Source: Bacteroidaceae bacterium HV4-6-C5C (GTDB lineage: Bacteria > Bacteroidota > Bacteroidia > Bacteroidales > Bacteroidaceae). From it: a stretch of 64,000 nt of DNA. The position numbers and the translations under genes were made by a program. Positions 28,767 through 37,334 of this stretch are shown piece after piece. How positions within the stretch are numbered: position 1 is the stretch's first letter; each line of letters opens with the position of its first letter. The DNA lies in contig VOIU01000013.1 of assembly GCA_007896885.1 (NCBI GenBank), positions 1 through 64,000 of the forward strand, written 5' to 3'. A model generated the notes under the pieces. That model was given only the letters and a program-made list of their open reading frames with translations. It did no database searches and was not told the DNA's origin.

Positions 28767-29384
28767 ATGGCAACATTATTAGAGGACGCCGTTAAATCTT
28801 TAAAAAGGAATCGTATATCTTCCGTGATATTCGAATCAGAAGAAAATCTCTTAGACTATCTTGATACACTTATAGATGATGGTGTTACAGTTGGGGTAGG
28901 TGACTCTATAACTCTTGAGGCGCTAGGTGTTTATGATTATTTGAAGAAACGGGATATCACCTATTATAATAAGTATGATGAGGCACTTGGTAAGGAAGAT
29001 AAGAAGGAACTCTATTTGAAGAATTTCCAAGCGGATTATTTCTTAAGTAGTGCAAACGCTATCAGCTCAGACGGCAAGATCTATAACATGGATGGCAACG
29101 GCAGCCGAGTTGCTCCTATTATCTATGGACCTAAAAAGGTTTTAATCATTTGTGGTGTCAATAAGATTGTAAAAGATGAAAAGGATGCGGTTGAACGGAT
29201 AAGAGCACATGCCGCTCCACTTGATGCAAAAAGACTTGCCAAAAAAACACCATGTGCTGTTACGGGACACTGCGCTGACTGTAAATCTAAAGATAAAATA
29301 TGTAACTACTTTACTGTCATTCAAGGGCAGTTTGATGAAACCCGGATAAGGGTGATATTCGTAAATAAAGAACTTGGCTACTAA
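28767..29384 (+). CDS. LUD-domain (LutC/YkgG-like) protein
   Basis: The 205-residue protein matches the LUD domain (former DUF162) found in lactate-utilisation proteins LutB/LutC: VGVGDSITLEALGVYDYL, DYFLSSANAISSDGKIYNMDGNG and KVLIICGVNKIV. A Cys cluster near the C-terminus (CAVTGHCADCKSKDKICNYF) could bind metal or be structural. It follows queF by 11 bases and is probably co-transcribed, with no evident link to queuosine. No lutA or lutB is in the window, so lactate oxidation cannot be concluded. Exact role unknown. Confidence 0.75.
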   Translation: MATLLEDAVKSLKRNRISSVIFESEENLLDYLDTLIDDGVTVGVGDSITLEALGVYDYLKKRDITYYNKYDEALGKEDKKELYLKNFQADYFLSSANAISSDGKIYNMDGNGSRVAPIIYGPKKVLIICGVNKIVKDEKDAVERIRAHAAPLDAKRLAKKTPCAVTGHCADCKSKDKICNYFTVIQGQFDETRIRVIFVNKELGY

Positions 29385-29410
29385 AAAATACAATAAAGCG
29401 TGATATATGT

Positions 29411-29443
29411 GACATTTTATGTCTAGCTAACAGACGATCTTTG
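29411..29443 (+). promoter_or_regulatory. Palindromic operator candidate and -7 box upstream of hcp
   Basis: GACAT-TTT-ATGTC (29411-29423) is a perfect 5-bp inverted repeat lying where the -33 box should be, 12 bases upstream of GATCTTTG (29436-29443, one mismatch to TAnnTTTG). CRP/FNR-family regulators of the HcpR type control hcp genes in Bacteroidales through sites of this kind. Assignment to HcpR is inference. Confidence 0.45.
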
Positions 29444-29481
29444 CAACATCAAACGTTGAATCATTAATTAAAAAATAAACT

Positions 29482-31137
29482 ATGATGGAAGCAAAGATGT
29501 TTTGTTATCAATGTCAGGAGGCTGCAAAGGGTGTTGGTTGTACGTTAAAAGGTGTATGTGGAAAAGAAAGCCACACTTCACAAGCTATGGATCTTTTGTT
29601 ATTTGTGGTGAGAGGTGTTTCTACTGTTGCCGATTCTTTAAGAACAGCCGGCGAACCTGAAAATGATGAAGTAAATAAGTTCGTAATAGATGCCTTGTTC
29701 TGTACAATTACCAATGCAAACTTTGATGATGAAAGTATACTGAAACGCGTAGACAAGGGGCTCGAACTACGTCGCATCTTGATTGGGCAAGCTTCAGTTT
29801 TAGGGATAAAACTACCTGAGGTTGATGAACTACTTTGGAGTGGAGATCGCTCGGAATATGAAACAAAAGGAGAGCTGGTAGGCGTTTTGCGTGAAGCGAA
29901 TGAAGATTTACGTTCCTTAAAAGAATTGATTGTTTACGGCCTGAAAGGTATGGCTGCTTATTTGGAACATGCCATGCGTTTGGGTTATTCCGATACTTCC
30001 GTTCATGCTTTTATACAATACGCTTTAGCTACTATTGCTACGAAGTCACTTCCTGCTGATGAGTGGGTGGGACTTGTGTTGAAAACAGGCGAGTATGGTG
30101 TAAAGGTCATGGCTTTGTTGGATGAAGCTAATACCGGAAATTATGGTAATCCTGAAATCACTGAGGTTAATATTGGAGTAGGAAAGCGTCCCGGTATATT
30201 AATAAGCGGACACGACCTTAAAGACATGGAAGAACTTCTCAAACAAACCGAAGATACAGGGGTCGATGTCTATACCCATAGCGAAATGCTTCCGGCACAC
30301 TACTATCCGGCATTCAAGAAATACGATCATTTTGTAGGTAATTATGGTAATGCATGGTGGAAACAACGTGAAGAATTTGCCACTTTCAACGGGCCGATTC
30401 TCTTTACAACCAATTGTATTGTGCCGCCTCTACCAAATGCTGAATACAAAGAGCGTATGTTTACCACGAATGCTACGGGTTACCCGGGCTGCAAGTACAT
30501 CACTCAGGATGAAAATGGAAAGAAGGACTTCTCTGAAGTTATTGAGATTGCCAAAAGTTGTGCCGCTCCTACTGAGATAGAACATGGTACCATTATCGGT
30601 GGTTTTGCTCATAATCAAGTGCTACAACTGGCCGATAAGGTAGTGGATGCTGTGAAAACAGGTGCTATTCGTCGGTTTATAGTTATGGCGGGTTGTGATG
30701 GACGTATGAAGAGTCGTGATTACTATACTGAATTTGCCCGGATGCTTCCTAAAGATACGGTTATCCTTACGGCCGGTTGTGCCAAATATCGTTATAACAA
30801 ACTTCAGCTTGGAGATGTGAATGGCATTCCTCGTGTTTTAGATGCCGGTCAGTGTAACGACAGCTATTCTCTTGCTGTTATCGCTTTAAAGTTGAAAGAA
30901 GTATTCCAACTAAATGATATTAACGAATTACCGATTGTTTACAATATTGCTTGGTATGAGCAAAAAGCGGTTATTGTATTACTGGCTTTGCTTAGCCTTG
31001 GTGTGCAGAAAATCCATTTAGGACCGACGCTCCCTGCATTCCTTTCGCCGAATGTGGCTAAAGTACTTGTTGACACCTTCCACATTGGGGGAATTGGTAC
31101 TGTAGAAAGTGATTTGGAATTGTTCGGATTGGTATGA
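29482..31137 (+). CDS. hcp: Hybrid cluster protein (hydroxylamine / nitric oxide reductase)
   Basis: The 551-residue protein has the N-terminal iron-sulfur motif Cys8-x2-Cys11-x8-Cys20-x5-Cys26 ([15 protein letters not shown]), the class I spacing that binds a 4Fe-4S cluster. Hybrid-cluster ligands follow: [66 protein letters not shown] and the late YEQKAV. Hcp reduces hydroxylamine or nitric oxide in anaerobes and protects against nitrosative stress. The start could be the first or second of two adjacent ATGs (29482 or 29485). It is a single-gene unit ended by the strong hairpin at 31230-31267. Confidence 0.95.
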   Translation: MMEAKMFCYQCQEAAKGVGCTLKGVCGKESHTSQAMDLLLFVVRGVSTVADSLRTAGEPENDEVNKFVIDALFCTITNANFDDESILKRVDKGLELRRILIGQASVLGIKLPEVDELLWSGDRSEYETKGELVGVLREANEDLRSLKELIVYGLKGMAAYLEHAMRLGYSDTSVHAFIQYALATIATKSLPADEWVGLVLKTGEYGVKVMALLDEANTGNYGNPEITEVNIGVGKRPGILISGHDLKDMEELLKQTEDTGVDVYTHSEMLPAHYYPAFKKYDHFVGNYGNAWWKQREEFATFNGPILFTTNCIVPPLPNAEYKERMFTTNATGYPGCKYITQDENGKKDFSEVIEIAKSCAAPTEIEHGTIIGGFAHNQVLQLADKVVDAVKTGAIRRFIVMAGCDGRMKSRDYYTEFARMLPKDTVILTAGCAKYRYNKLQLGDVNGIPRVLDAGQCNDSYSLAVIALKLKEVFQLNDINELPIVYNIAWYEQKAVIVLLALLSLGVQKIHLGPTLPAFLSPNVAKVLVDTFHIGGIGTVESDLELFGLV

Positions 31138-31229
31138 AGTCCTAAAACATGTATCTAAAACCATTGTTTAAAGTCGCAAACTTTCAATCCGATCAGTCGG
31201 ACTTTACTTAGAATGAAACTTATTTGTAA

Positions 31230-31267
31230 AAAAGAAAAGAGCCTGACTAATCAGGCTCTTTTCTTTT
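31230..31267 (+). terminator. Strong terminator after hcp
   Basis: A 17-bp perfect stem (31230-31246 with 31251-31267, core GAGCCTGA/TCAGGCTC) closes on a CTAA loop, with A-rich and T-rich outer arms. It can act in both directions and separates hcp from the metal-efflux operon. Confidence 0.85.
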
Positions 31268-31288
31268 GCATAATAATCCATCTTTCCA

Positions 31289-31319
31289 TTAGTTAATTAT
31301 AGGAAAGTTAATATATTTG
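31289..31319 (+). promoter_or_regulatory. Promoter of the metal-efflux operon
   Basis: TTAG (31289-31292), 19 bases, then TATATTTG (31312-31319), an exact TAnnTTTG match. The first ATG is at 31329, only 10 bases beyond the box, so the transcript would be leaderless or nearly so. Confidence 0.55.
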
Positions 31320-31328
31320 CGGCGATAT

Positions 31329-31679
31329 ATGAAAAAGGCGGTTCAATCCATATTCAAATCGTTTTTGGTGGTATTATTTCTATATTACCATATAGGAAAT
31401 ACAGCCTTTATTCATACGCACGTCATCCAAAATCAGATCATTACGCACTCCCATCCTTTTCTTCCGGGGGCACACCATGGTCATACTTCAGGTGAAATCG
31501 CAACCATTGCGTGGATGAATGCTACTTTGGCTTTTTTTGCTCCGTTAGCATCTTTAATCTACTTTTGTGTTTTCGGTATATTTATTCTTCAGATAATTCA
31601 TATATTCTTCACCCGTATTAAGGTTGCGGTTTGTTCTTTGCGTGCTCCTCCCTATTGTATAACTATGAATAAAGATTAG
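31329..31679 (+). CDS. Small His-rich membrane protein heading the efflux operon
   Basis: I do not recognise a named family. The frame is open from a TTG at 31317, but that lies inside the predicted -7 box, so ATG 31329 is preferred (116 residues). An N-terminal hydrophobic segment (SFLVVLFLYYHIGNTAFI) is followed by a short periplasmic-looking stretch with seven His (HTHVIQNQIITHSHPF, HHGH). A second long hydrophobic segment (ATLAFFAPLASLIYFCVFGIFILQIIHIFF) and a basic tail complete it. Placed 60 bases before czcB-like and czcA-like genes, a metal-binding or metal-sensing accessory role for efflux is plausible. Confidence 0.65.
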   Translation: MKKAVQSIFKSFLVVLFLYYHIGNTAFIHTHVIQNQIITHSHPFLPGAHHGHTSGEIATIAWMNATLAFFAPLASLIYFCVFGIFILQIIHIFFTRIKVAVCSLRAPPYCITMNKD

Positions 31680-31739
31680 AGAGTTAATAAAAGGTAGCTT
31701 AGCTGCCTTCCAGTCATTCATACTTATACATCTTAAAAA

Positions 31740-32846
31740 ATGAAATATTTAGGATTGCTTTGCCTTGCAGGCTTAGTAACTTGTTCTTGTACCGGTAATA
31801 AAACAGAAAACACGACCCCTGATTATACGGTACAAGGTGATACCATTGTGGTATCTTCAAATTCCCCTATTCAACAAAAGCTGAAAGTCTCGACCATAAA
31901 AGAAGAAAACTTTCAACGTAATTTCAATGTTTCGGGAGTTGTTAAGGCTATTCCGACTAATTACGCTGAAATCGCTTCACCATTTGCCGGACGAATCACT
32001 AAAACATTTGTCCGTTTAGGACAAAAAGTAGCAAAGGGGAGTCCTGTTTTTGAAATTAGTTCGCCTTCGTTTTTCGAAGCTGGTAAAGCATATTACCAAA
32101 CCAAACAAGAGATGGTGCTTGCTTTAAAAAACTTAAAGCGCGAAAAAGATCTGTATGCTAATAAAGTCAGCGCTCAAAAGGATATGGAAGAGGCTGAAGT
32201 GGAATATGAGTTGAAGAAAAAAGAATATGAGAATGCACTCAGTGCTTTGAAAGTTTTTCAAGTTAATCCTGCCAAGTTAGTATTGGGACAACCCTTGATT
32301 GTACGTTCCCCTATATCCGGTGAAATTATAAGTGACAATATTGTAATAGGACAGTATTTTAAAGAAGATGCGGAACCTGTTGCCACAGTTGCCGACTTGA
32401 ACAAAATATGGGTTTCCGCTAACGTAAAGGAAAAGGACCTGCCTTTGGTACGTTCATTGGATAAGGTTCGGGTTGAATTAGTATCTATGCCCGGGAAAGA
32501 AATAAGCGGACGCATTTACCACGTTAGTGAAATGCTTAATGAGGAAACCCGTTCGGTGGAAGTCTTAATAGAATGTGACAATTCCGACCGTACAATGAAA
32601 CCGGGGATGTATGGCTCCGTGAAAATGATGGATAAAGCTACCAACGCCATTTTAATTCCGACTTCAGCCATCCTGCAGCATAAAGATCATCCGTATGTGC
32701 TTGTCGCCGTAGGTAATCATGCTTATGTAAAACGAATTGTAACTACTTCAATAACCGATGGAGGAAGAACTGTTGTGCTTTCGGGTATAAAGGCAGGAGA
32801 TTCCGTTGTTACCGGAGGTGCATTTTACTTAATTGATGCCCGCTAA
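31740..32846 (+). CDS. RND metal-efflux periplasmic adaptor (CusB/CzcB type), lipoprotein
   Basis: A 368-residue membrane-fusion protein with a lipoprotein leader (VTCSCTGNK; no acidic export signal, so inner-side anchor). The lipoyl-like halves are visible around AEIASPFAGRITKTFVRLGQKVAKG and LIVRSPISGEIISDNIVIGQYF, separated by an alpha-helical hairpin (about 115-175). They are followed by beta-barrel and membrane-proximal parts (VKEKDLPLVRSLDKVRVEL; GDSVVTGGAFYLIDAR). Such adaptors join an inner-membrane RND pump to an outer-membrane TolC channel. It overlaps or abuts the pump gene. Confidence 0.92.
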   Translation: MKYLGLLCLAGLVTCSCTGNKTENTTPDYTVQGDTIVVSSNSPIQQKLKVSTIKEENFQRNFNVSGVVKAIPTNYAEIASPFAGRITKTFVRLGQKVAKGSPVFEISSPSFFEAGKAYYQTKQEMVLALKNLKREKDLYANKVSAQKDMEEAEVEYELKKKEYENALSALKVFQVNPAKLVLGQPLIVRSPISGEIISDNIVIGQYFKEDAEPVATVADLNKIWVSANVKEKDLPLVRSLDKVRVELVSMPGKEISGRIYHVSEMLNEETRSVEVLIECDNSDRTMKPGMYGSVKMMDKATNAILIPTSAILQHKDHPYVLVAVGNHAYVKRIVTTSITDGGRTVVLSGIKAGDSVVTGGAFYLIDAR

Positions 32847-32850
32847 TGCC

Positions 32851-35800
32851 ATGCTAAAGAAACTAATTCATTTGGCGTTGCATCGACGAGGTTTGATGTT
32901 CGTCATATTCTGCTTTGTAGCCGCGGTAGGCTACTATTCGTGGACTCAGTTGGCTATCGATGCATATCCTGATATATCCGACACCACTGTACAGATTGTT
33001 ACCCAGGTGCCCGGATTGGCCGCTGAAGAGATTGAGCAGCAAATATCCATTCCGATAGAAAGAGCAGTTAACGGCATGCCGGGATTGAACGTCATGCGCA
33101 GTAAGAATACTTTCGGTTTAAGCACTGTTGTGCTGGTTTTTGATGATGGAGTGGATGATTATTGGGCACGACAACGCGTTCAGGAACGGTTGGTTGATAT
33201 TGATTTGCCTTATGGAGCTGTACCCGGACTTAATCCTTTAACTGCACCTACCGGTGAAATCTTCCGTTACATAATCGAAAGTGACAGCCTTGACTTAAGG
33301 GCAATGACCGATTTGCATAAGTGGGTAATCATTCCTTATCTTAAGCAAGTGACCGGTGTGGCCGATGTCAGTAACTATGGTGGGATAACCACACAATACC
33401 AAATTGAGATCAATCCGCAGAAGCTTGAGGAATATGGTCTTTCACTCGCTGATGTGACCGATAAGATAAATCAGAATAATGTAAATGCCGGCGGAAGCAT
33501 GTTAAGCCATGGCGATTTGAGTTATGTTGTTCGTGGAATAGGTCTGGTTAAAGACTTGGACGATCTGGGAAATGTAGTTCTAAAATCGGATGAAGGCTCG
33601 CCTGTTTACTTGAAAGATATCGGTGTGCTTAAATATGGAAATTTAGAGCGCAAAGGTGTATTGGGATTTGATGACGGAGTACGTCATTATTCCGATGGCG
33701 TGGAAGGCATTGTACAAATGTTGCGGGGTGAGAATCCTTCACGTGTATTGAAAAATGTACATAAAGCCGTAGATGAACTTAACAATGAGATACTTCCGAA
33801 GGGCACCCATATCCATCCGTTCATGGATCGTACCAACCTTGTGAATACAACGTTGCATACCGTGTCGCATACTCTTTTCGAGGGAATGATATTAGTCATC
33901 TTGGTTTTAATTGTATTTTTGGGGAGTTGGCGTGGAGCGTTGCTCGTTGCGATAACCATTCCCTTAGCTTTGTTAATTGCATTTATTTTAATGCATCTGA
34001 CAAATATTCCGGCTAATCTGCTGTCATTGGGAGCTATTGACTTTGGTATATTGGTCGACGGAGCCATTGTGATGATGGAAACCATCTTGAAAAAGCGTGA
34101 AAAGCATCCTACCGAGATACTTGGTCAGGAATCGTTGATGGGCCGTACCATAGAGGTTGCAAAACCAATTTTCTTTTCCACCTTAATTATTATAACCGCC
34201 TATTTGCCTCTGTTTGCTTTTGAACATATTGAGAGCAAATTGTTTACCCCGATGGCTTATACGGTGGGATATGCATTGCTTGGTGCTTTGGCCGTTGCGC
34301 TGTTCCTTATACCGGGATTGGCTTTTGTGTCTTACCGTAAACCCCGTAAGATTTATCACAATAAATGGCTGGAGAAAATGACGATAGTTTATCATGCACA
34401 GATCTTAAAACTGCTTGATAAGCATAAGCTGATTCTTATCGTTTTGACCTCAATATTGATACTTGCCGGCGGATTGAGTTGGATGGTAGGTAAGGACTTT
34501 CTTCCTCCTCTTGATGAAGGATCCATTTGGATACAGGTGCAATTACCTCCGGGCATCTCCATTGAGAAGTCCAAACAGATGGGAGAGGAACTTCGTAAAG
34601 AAGTAAGCAAGTTTTCCGAGGTGTCTTACGTGATGACGCAAGTAGGGCGTGATGATGAAGGAGCCGAGGCTTTTTCGCTGTCGCATGTGGAGTGTGCAGT
34701 GGGGTTAAAACCTTATGATACATGGAAAAGCGGACGTACTAAAGCTGAATTGATAGAAGCAATGAATGACTCTTTGCAGAAGCTTCCGGGTTATTCGGTC
34801 AGCTTTTCGCAACCTATCATGGATATGGTTATGGATCAGATAGCCGGTGCCCACAGTGATCTTGCCATCAAAATTTATGGAGAAGACATTGCCGAGAGCA
34901 GGCGGATTGCTGAGGAGGTGGAAGGAACTATTAAAAAGATTCCCGGTGCAATGGATGTTGCTATCGATCAGGAACCCCCGATGCCGCAGTTGCAGATTAT
35001 TGCCAATCGTGAACGCGTTGCCCAATACGGATTGAATATATCCGATGTATCCGATTTGATAGAATTGGCTATTGGCGGGAAGGCGATCTCACAAATCTTT
35101 GTCGGCAGCAAATCGTATGATGTGATTTGTCGTTTTGACGAATCGAGTCGCAGTACCCCGGAGAGTATTGGAAACTTGATGTTGACATCCGCTTCAGGAG
35201 CTAAGATACCTCTGAGTCAAGTTGCCGAGATCAAAATGACTACCGGTGCAAGTACCATTTCACGTGAAATGAATAAACGCCATTTGACCGTTCATGTGAA
35301 TCTGCGTGGAATAGACTTGACCTCTTTCTTGCAACAAGCAAACAAGGCAATAAGTCGGAATGTGAAATATGACCATAATGCTTTCCAATTGAAATGGGCC
35401 GGACAATTTGAAAATCAGATGCGCGCTTATGCCCGCTTAGGAGTTGTGGTACCTTTGGCATTAGGCTTAATGTTGTTATTGCTTTTTGCCGCTTTAGGTA
35501 AATTCAGGCAAGCCGCCTTACTCATGTTTGTTGTTCCTTTGGCGCTCTTTGGAGGTATGCTTGCATTGAATGTCCGTGGAATGACCCTGAATGTATCTTC
35601 GGCAGTAGGTTTTATAGCCCTTATCGGGGTGGCCATTCAGAACGGGGTAATTATGATCTCGCATATCAACAACCTTCGCGCTTCGGGTATGGACTTGCGG
35701 GAAGCTGTCGTTGCAGGTACGCGCCATCGCTTCCGTCCGGTTATGATGACAGCAACGGTAGCCATACTCGGTTTGCTTCCGGCCTCCCTGTCCACTGGAA

Positions 35801-35964
35801 TCGGATCGGATGTTCAACGCCCCCTTGCCACCGTTATAGTGTATGGCTTGCTGTTTGCTACGGTAATCACTTTGTATATGCTTCCCACTTTATATTACAT
35901 GATGGAGAAGCATGTTGAGAATAAAGAGAACATTCATCACGATGAACAGGATACAATAAATTGA
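32851..35964 (+). CDS. Heavy-metal RND efflux pump (CusA/CzcA family)
   Basis: The start at 32851 (MLKKLIHLALHRRGLM) fits the family N-terminus; ATG 32836 would overlap the adaptor stop. The 1037-residue protein has the RND plan: helix 1, a large periplasmic porter domain, helices 2-6 with DFGILVDGAIVMMETILKKRE (family acidic residue in the proton relay), a second periplasmic domain and helices 8-12. FLPPLDEGSIWIQ and AVGFIALIGVAIQNGVIM are HME-RND signatures. Such pumps export Cu(I)/Ag(I) or Zn/Co/Cd; the metal cannot be read with confidence here. Confidence 0.93.
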   Translation: MLKKLIHLALHRRGLMFVIFCFVAAVGYYSWTQLAIDAYPDISDTTVQIVTQVPGLAAEEIEQQISIPIERAVNGMPGLNVMRSKNTFGLSTVVLVFDDGVDDYWARQRVQERLVDIDLPYGAVPGLNPLTAPTGEIFRYIIESDSLDLRAMTDLHKWVIIPYLKQVTGVADVSNYGGITTQYQIEINPQKLEEYGLSLADVTDKINQNNVNAGGSMLSHGDLSYVVRGIGLVKDLDDLGNVVLKSDEGSPVYLKDIGVLKYGNLERKGVLGFDDGVRHYSDGVEGIVQMLRGENPSRVLKNVHKAVDELNNEILPKGTHIHPFMDRTNLVNTTLHTVSHTLFEGMILVILVLIVFLGSWRGALLVAITIPLALLIAFILMHLTNIPANLLSLGAIDFGILVDGAIVMMETILKKREKHPTEILGQESLMGRTIEVAKPIFFSTLIIITAYLPLFAFEHIESKLFTPMAYTVGYALLGALAVALFLIPGLAFVSYRKPRKIYHNKWLEKMTIVYHAQILKLLDKHKLILIVLTSILILAGGLSWMVGKDFLPPLDEGSIWIQVQLPPGISIEKSKQMGEELRKEVSKFSEVSYVMTQVGRDDEGAEAFSLSHVECAVGLKPYDTWKSGRTKAELIEAMNDSLQKLPGYSVSFSQPIMDMVMDQIAGAHSDLAIKIYGEDIAESRRIAEEVEGTIKKIPGAMDVAIDQEPPMPQLQIIANRERVAQYGLNISDVSDLIELAIGGKAISQIFVGSKSYDVICRFDESSRSTPESIGNLMLTSASGAKIPLSQVAEIKMTTGASTISREMNKRHLTVHVNLRGIDLTSFLQQANKAISRNVKYDHNAFQLKWAGQFENQMRAYARLGVVVPLALGLMLLLLFAALGKFRQAALLMFVVPLALFGGMLALNVRGMTLNVSSAVGFIALIGVAIQNGVIMISHINNLRASGMDLREAVVAGTRHRFRPVMMTATVAILGLLPASLSTGIGSDVQRPLATVIVYGLLFATVITLYMLPTLYYMMEKHVENKENIHHDEQDTIN

Positions 35965-35970
35965 TCGTTT

Positions 35971-37230
35971 ATGAAGAAAATTACAATTATTCTATTTTTA
36001 CTATTGGCTTGCAGCAAGATGCTGCAAGCACAACATATAGAGTCGCTCACTCTTCACCAGTATCTGGAAAAGGTGGGCAAAAGCAATTTGAATTATGGAG
36101 CTGAAAAGCTGAATGTAAGTGCTGCACGTGCCGATGCTATTGCGGCTAAGGTCTTTAATGATCCGCAATTTTCATTCTCATACACTAACAACCAAGATCA
36201 TTCTATGCAAATGGGACAGAGTGTTGAGGTAGGATTAAGCCAGACTTTGTCTCTAGGTAAACGCGGAGCCAATATTCGTCTGACCCGTAGCCAAAGTGAA
36301 CTGACCGAAGCATTGCTGGCGGACTATTTTCGGAATTTACGTGCGGAAGCGACCAATGCTTATCTGGATGTTCAAAAGCAAAAGCAATTATTTGCGGTGA
36401 AACAAGAATCATACAGCAGCATGTGTGAAATAGCCAAGTCGGATAGTATTCGTTTTCGTGCGGGTAAGATCATGGAGATTGAAGCCATTCAAAGTAAATT
36501 AGAAGCCGATATGATGCATAATGAAGTCTTGCAGTCGGAGACCGATTTGAAGAATGCTTGTGTTTCACTCTCATTGATGACAGGGTCCGCATCAAGAGAT
36601 ACACTTTATCATGCCGAGGGTGATCTGCAACATCTCGAACGTGATTTCTCTCTCGACAAATTAATAACTTATGCTGTTGATAATCGTTCGGATTTGCTTG
36701 CCGCAATGAAAAATACGGAAGTCGCACGTCGCGCCATAGTAGTTGCCCGGCGTGATAAATTGCCCGATGTAGATGTTTCTCTGGCTGTGAATCATAATAA
36801 CCAGGTTCGGAATGAAGAAGCTCCAGCTCCTTCTTATAATGGAATTACTGCGGGCATAGCGTTCCCTTTGAAATTTTCATCACTAAACAAAGGGGCACTG
36901 CAAGCCGCAAAGTTTCGTGCGCAACAGGCGGAGCTGCAATATGATCAGGCTCGGCTGCAAGTGCAGACCGAAGTGATGCAAGCTTATCAGAGCTTTCAAT
37001 CCTTGTCCGATCAACTCAAGCATTATCAGGGGGGTATGCTGACTAAAGCGAAAGAGATTCTTCGGGGCAAAATATATAGTTATAACAGGGGAGAGGTACC
37101 TTTATTAGAAATATTGAATGCCCAGCGTACCTATAATGAGGTGCAGTCTGCTTATATTGAAACATTGCATGGCTATAATGCCGCTTTGGTTGAGTTGGAA
37201 CGTACAGTCGGTATTTGGGATTTGGATTAA
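35971..37230 (+). CDS. TolC-family outer-membrane efflux channel (CzcC type)
   Basis: The 419-residue secreted protein has a signal peptide ending MLQAQ and two tandem OEP repeats rich in long amphipathic helices. Family features include YLEKVGKSNLNYGAEKLNVSAARADAIAA near the N-terminus and the late IYSYNRGEVPLLEILNAQRTYNEV. It starts 6 bases after the pump gene and completes the tripartite CzcBAC-type exporter. The operon ends at the hairpin 37246-37281. Confidence 0.92.
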   Translation: MKKITIILFLLLACSKMLQAQHIESLTLHQYLEKVGKSNLNYGAEKLNVSAARADAIAAKVFNDPQFSFSYTNNQDHSMQMGQSVEVGLSQTLSLGKRGANIRLTRSQSELTEALLADYFRNLRAEATNAYLDVQKQKQLFAVKQESYSSMCEIAKSDSIRFRAGKIMEIEAIQSKLEADMMHNEVLQSETDLKNACVSLSLMTGSASRDTLYHAEGDLQHLERDFSLDKLITYAVDNRSDLLAAMKNTEVARRAIVVARRDKLPDVDVSLAVNHNNQVRNEEAPAPSYNGITAGIAFPLKFSSLNKGALQAAKFRAQQAELQYDQARLQVQTEVMQAYQSFQSLSDQLKHYQGGMLTKAKEILRGKIYSYNRGEVPLLEILNAQRTYNEVQSAYIETLHGYNAALVELERTVGIWDLD

Positions 37231-37245
37231 ATGATAAAAATAAAG

Positions 37246-37281
37246 TGACGTGCGGAATTCTCTATTTTATTTCGCACGTCA
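37246..37281. terminator. Terminator between convergent efflux and VapE-like genes
   Basis: TGACGTGCG (37246-37254) pairs with CGCACGTCA (37273-37281) around an AT-rich loop. It lies between the stops of the TolC-like gene (37230) and the minus-strand VapE-like gene (37335), so it may serve both. Confidence 0.6.
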
Positions 37282-37334
37282 TTTGTTATGCCCTGTCCTC
37301 TTTTGTCTATTAATTTTCTTGCAATATTTATAAA

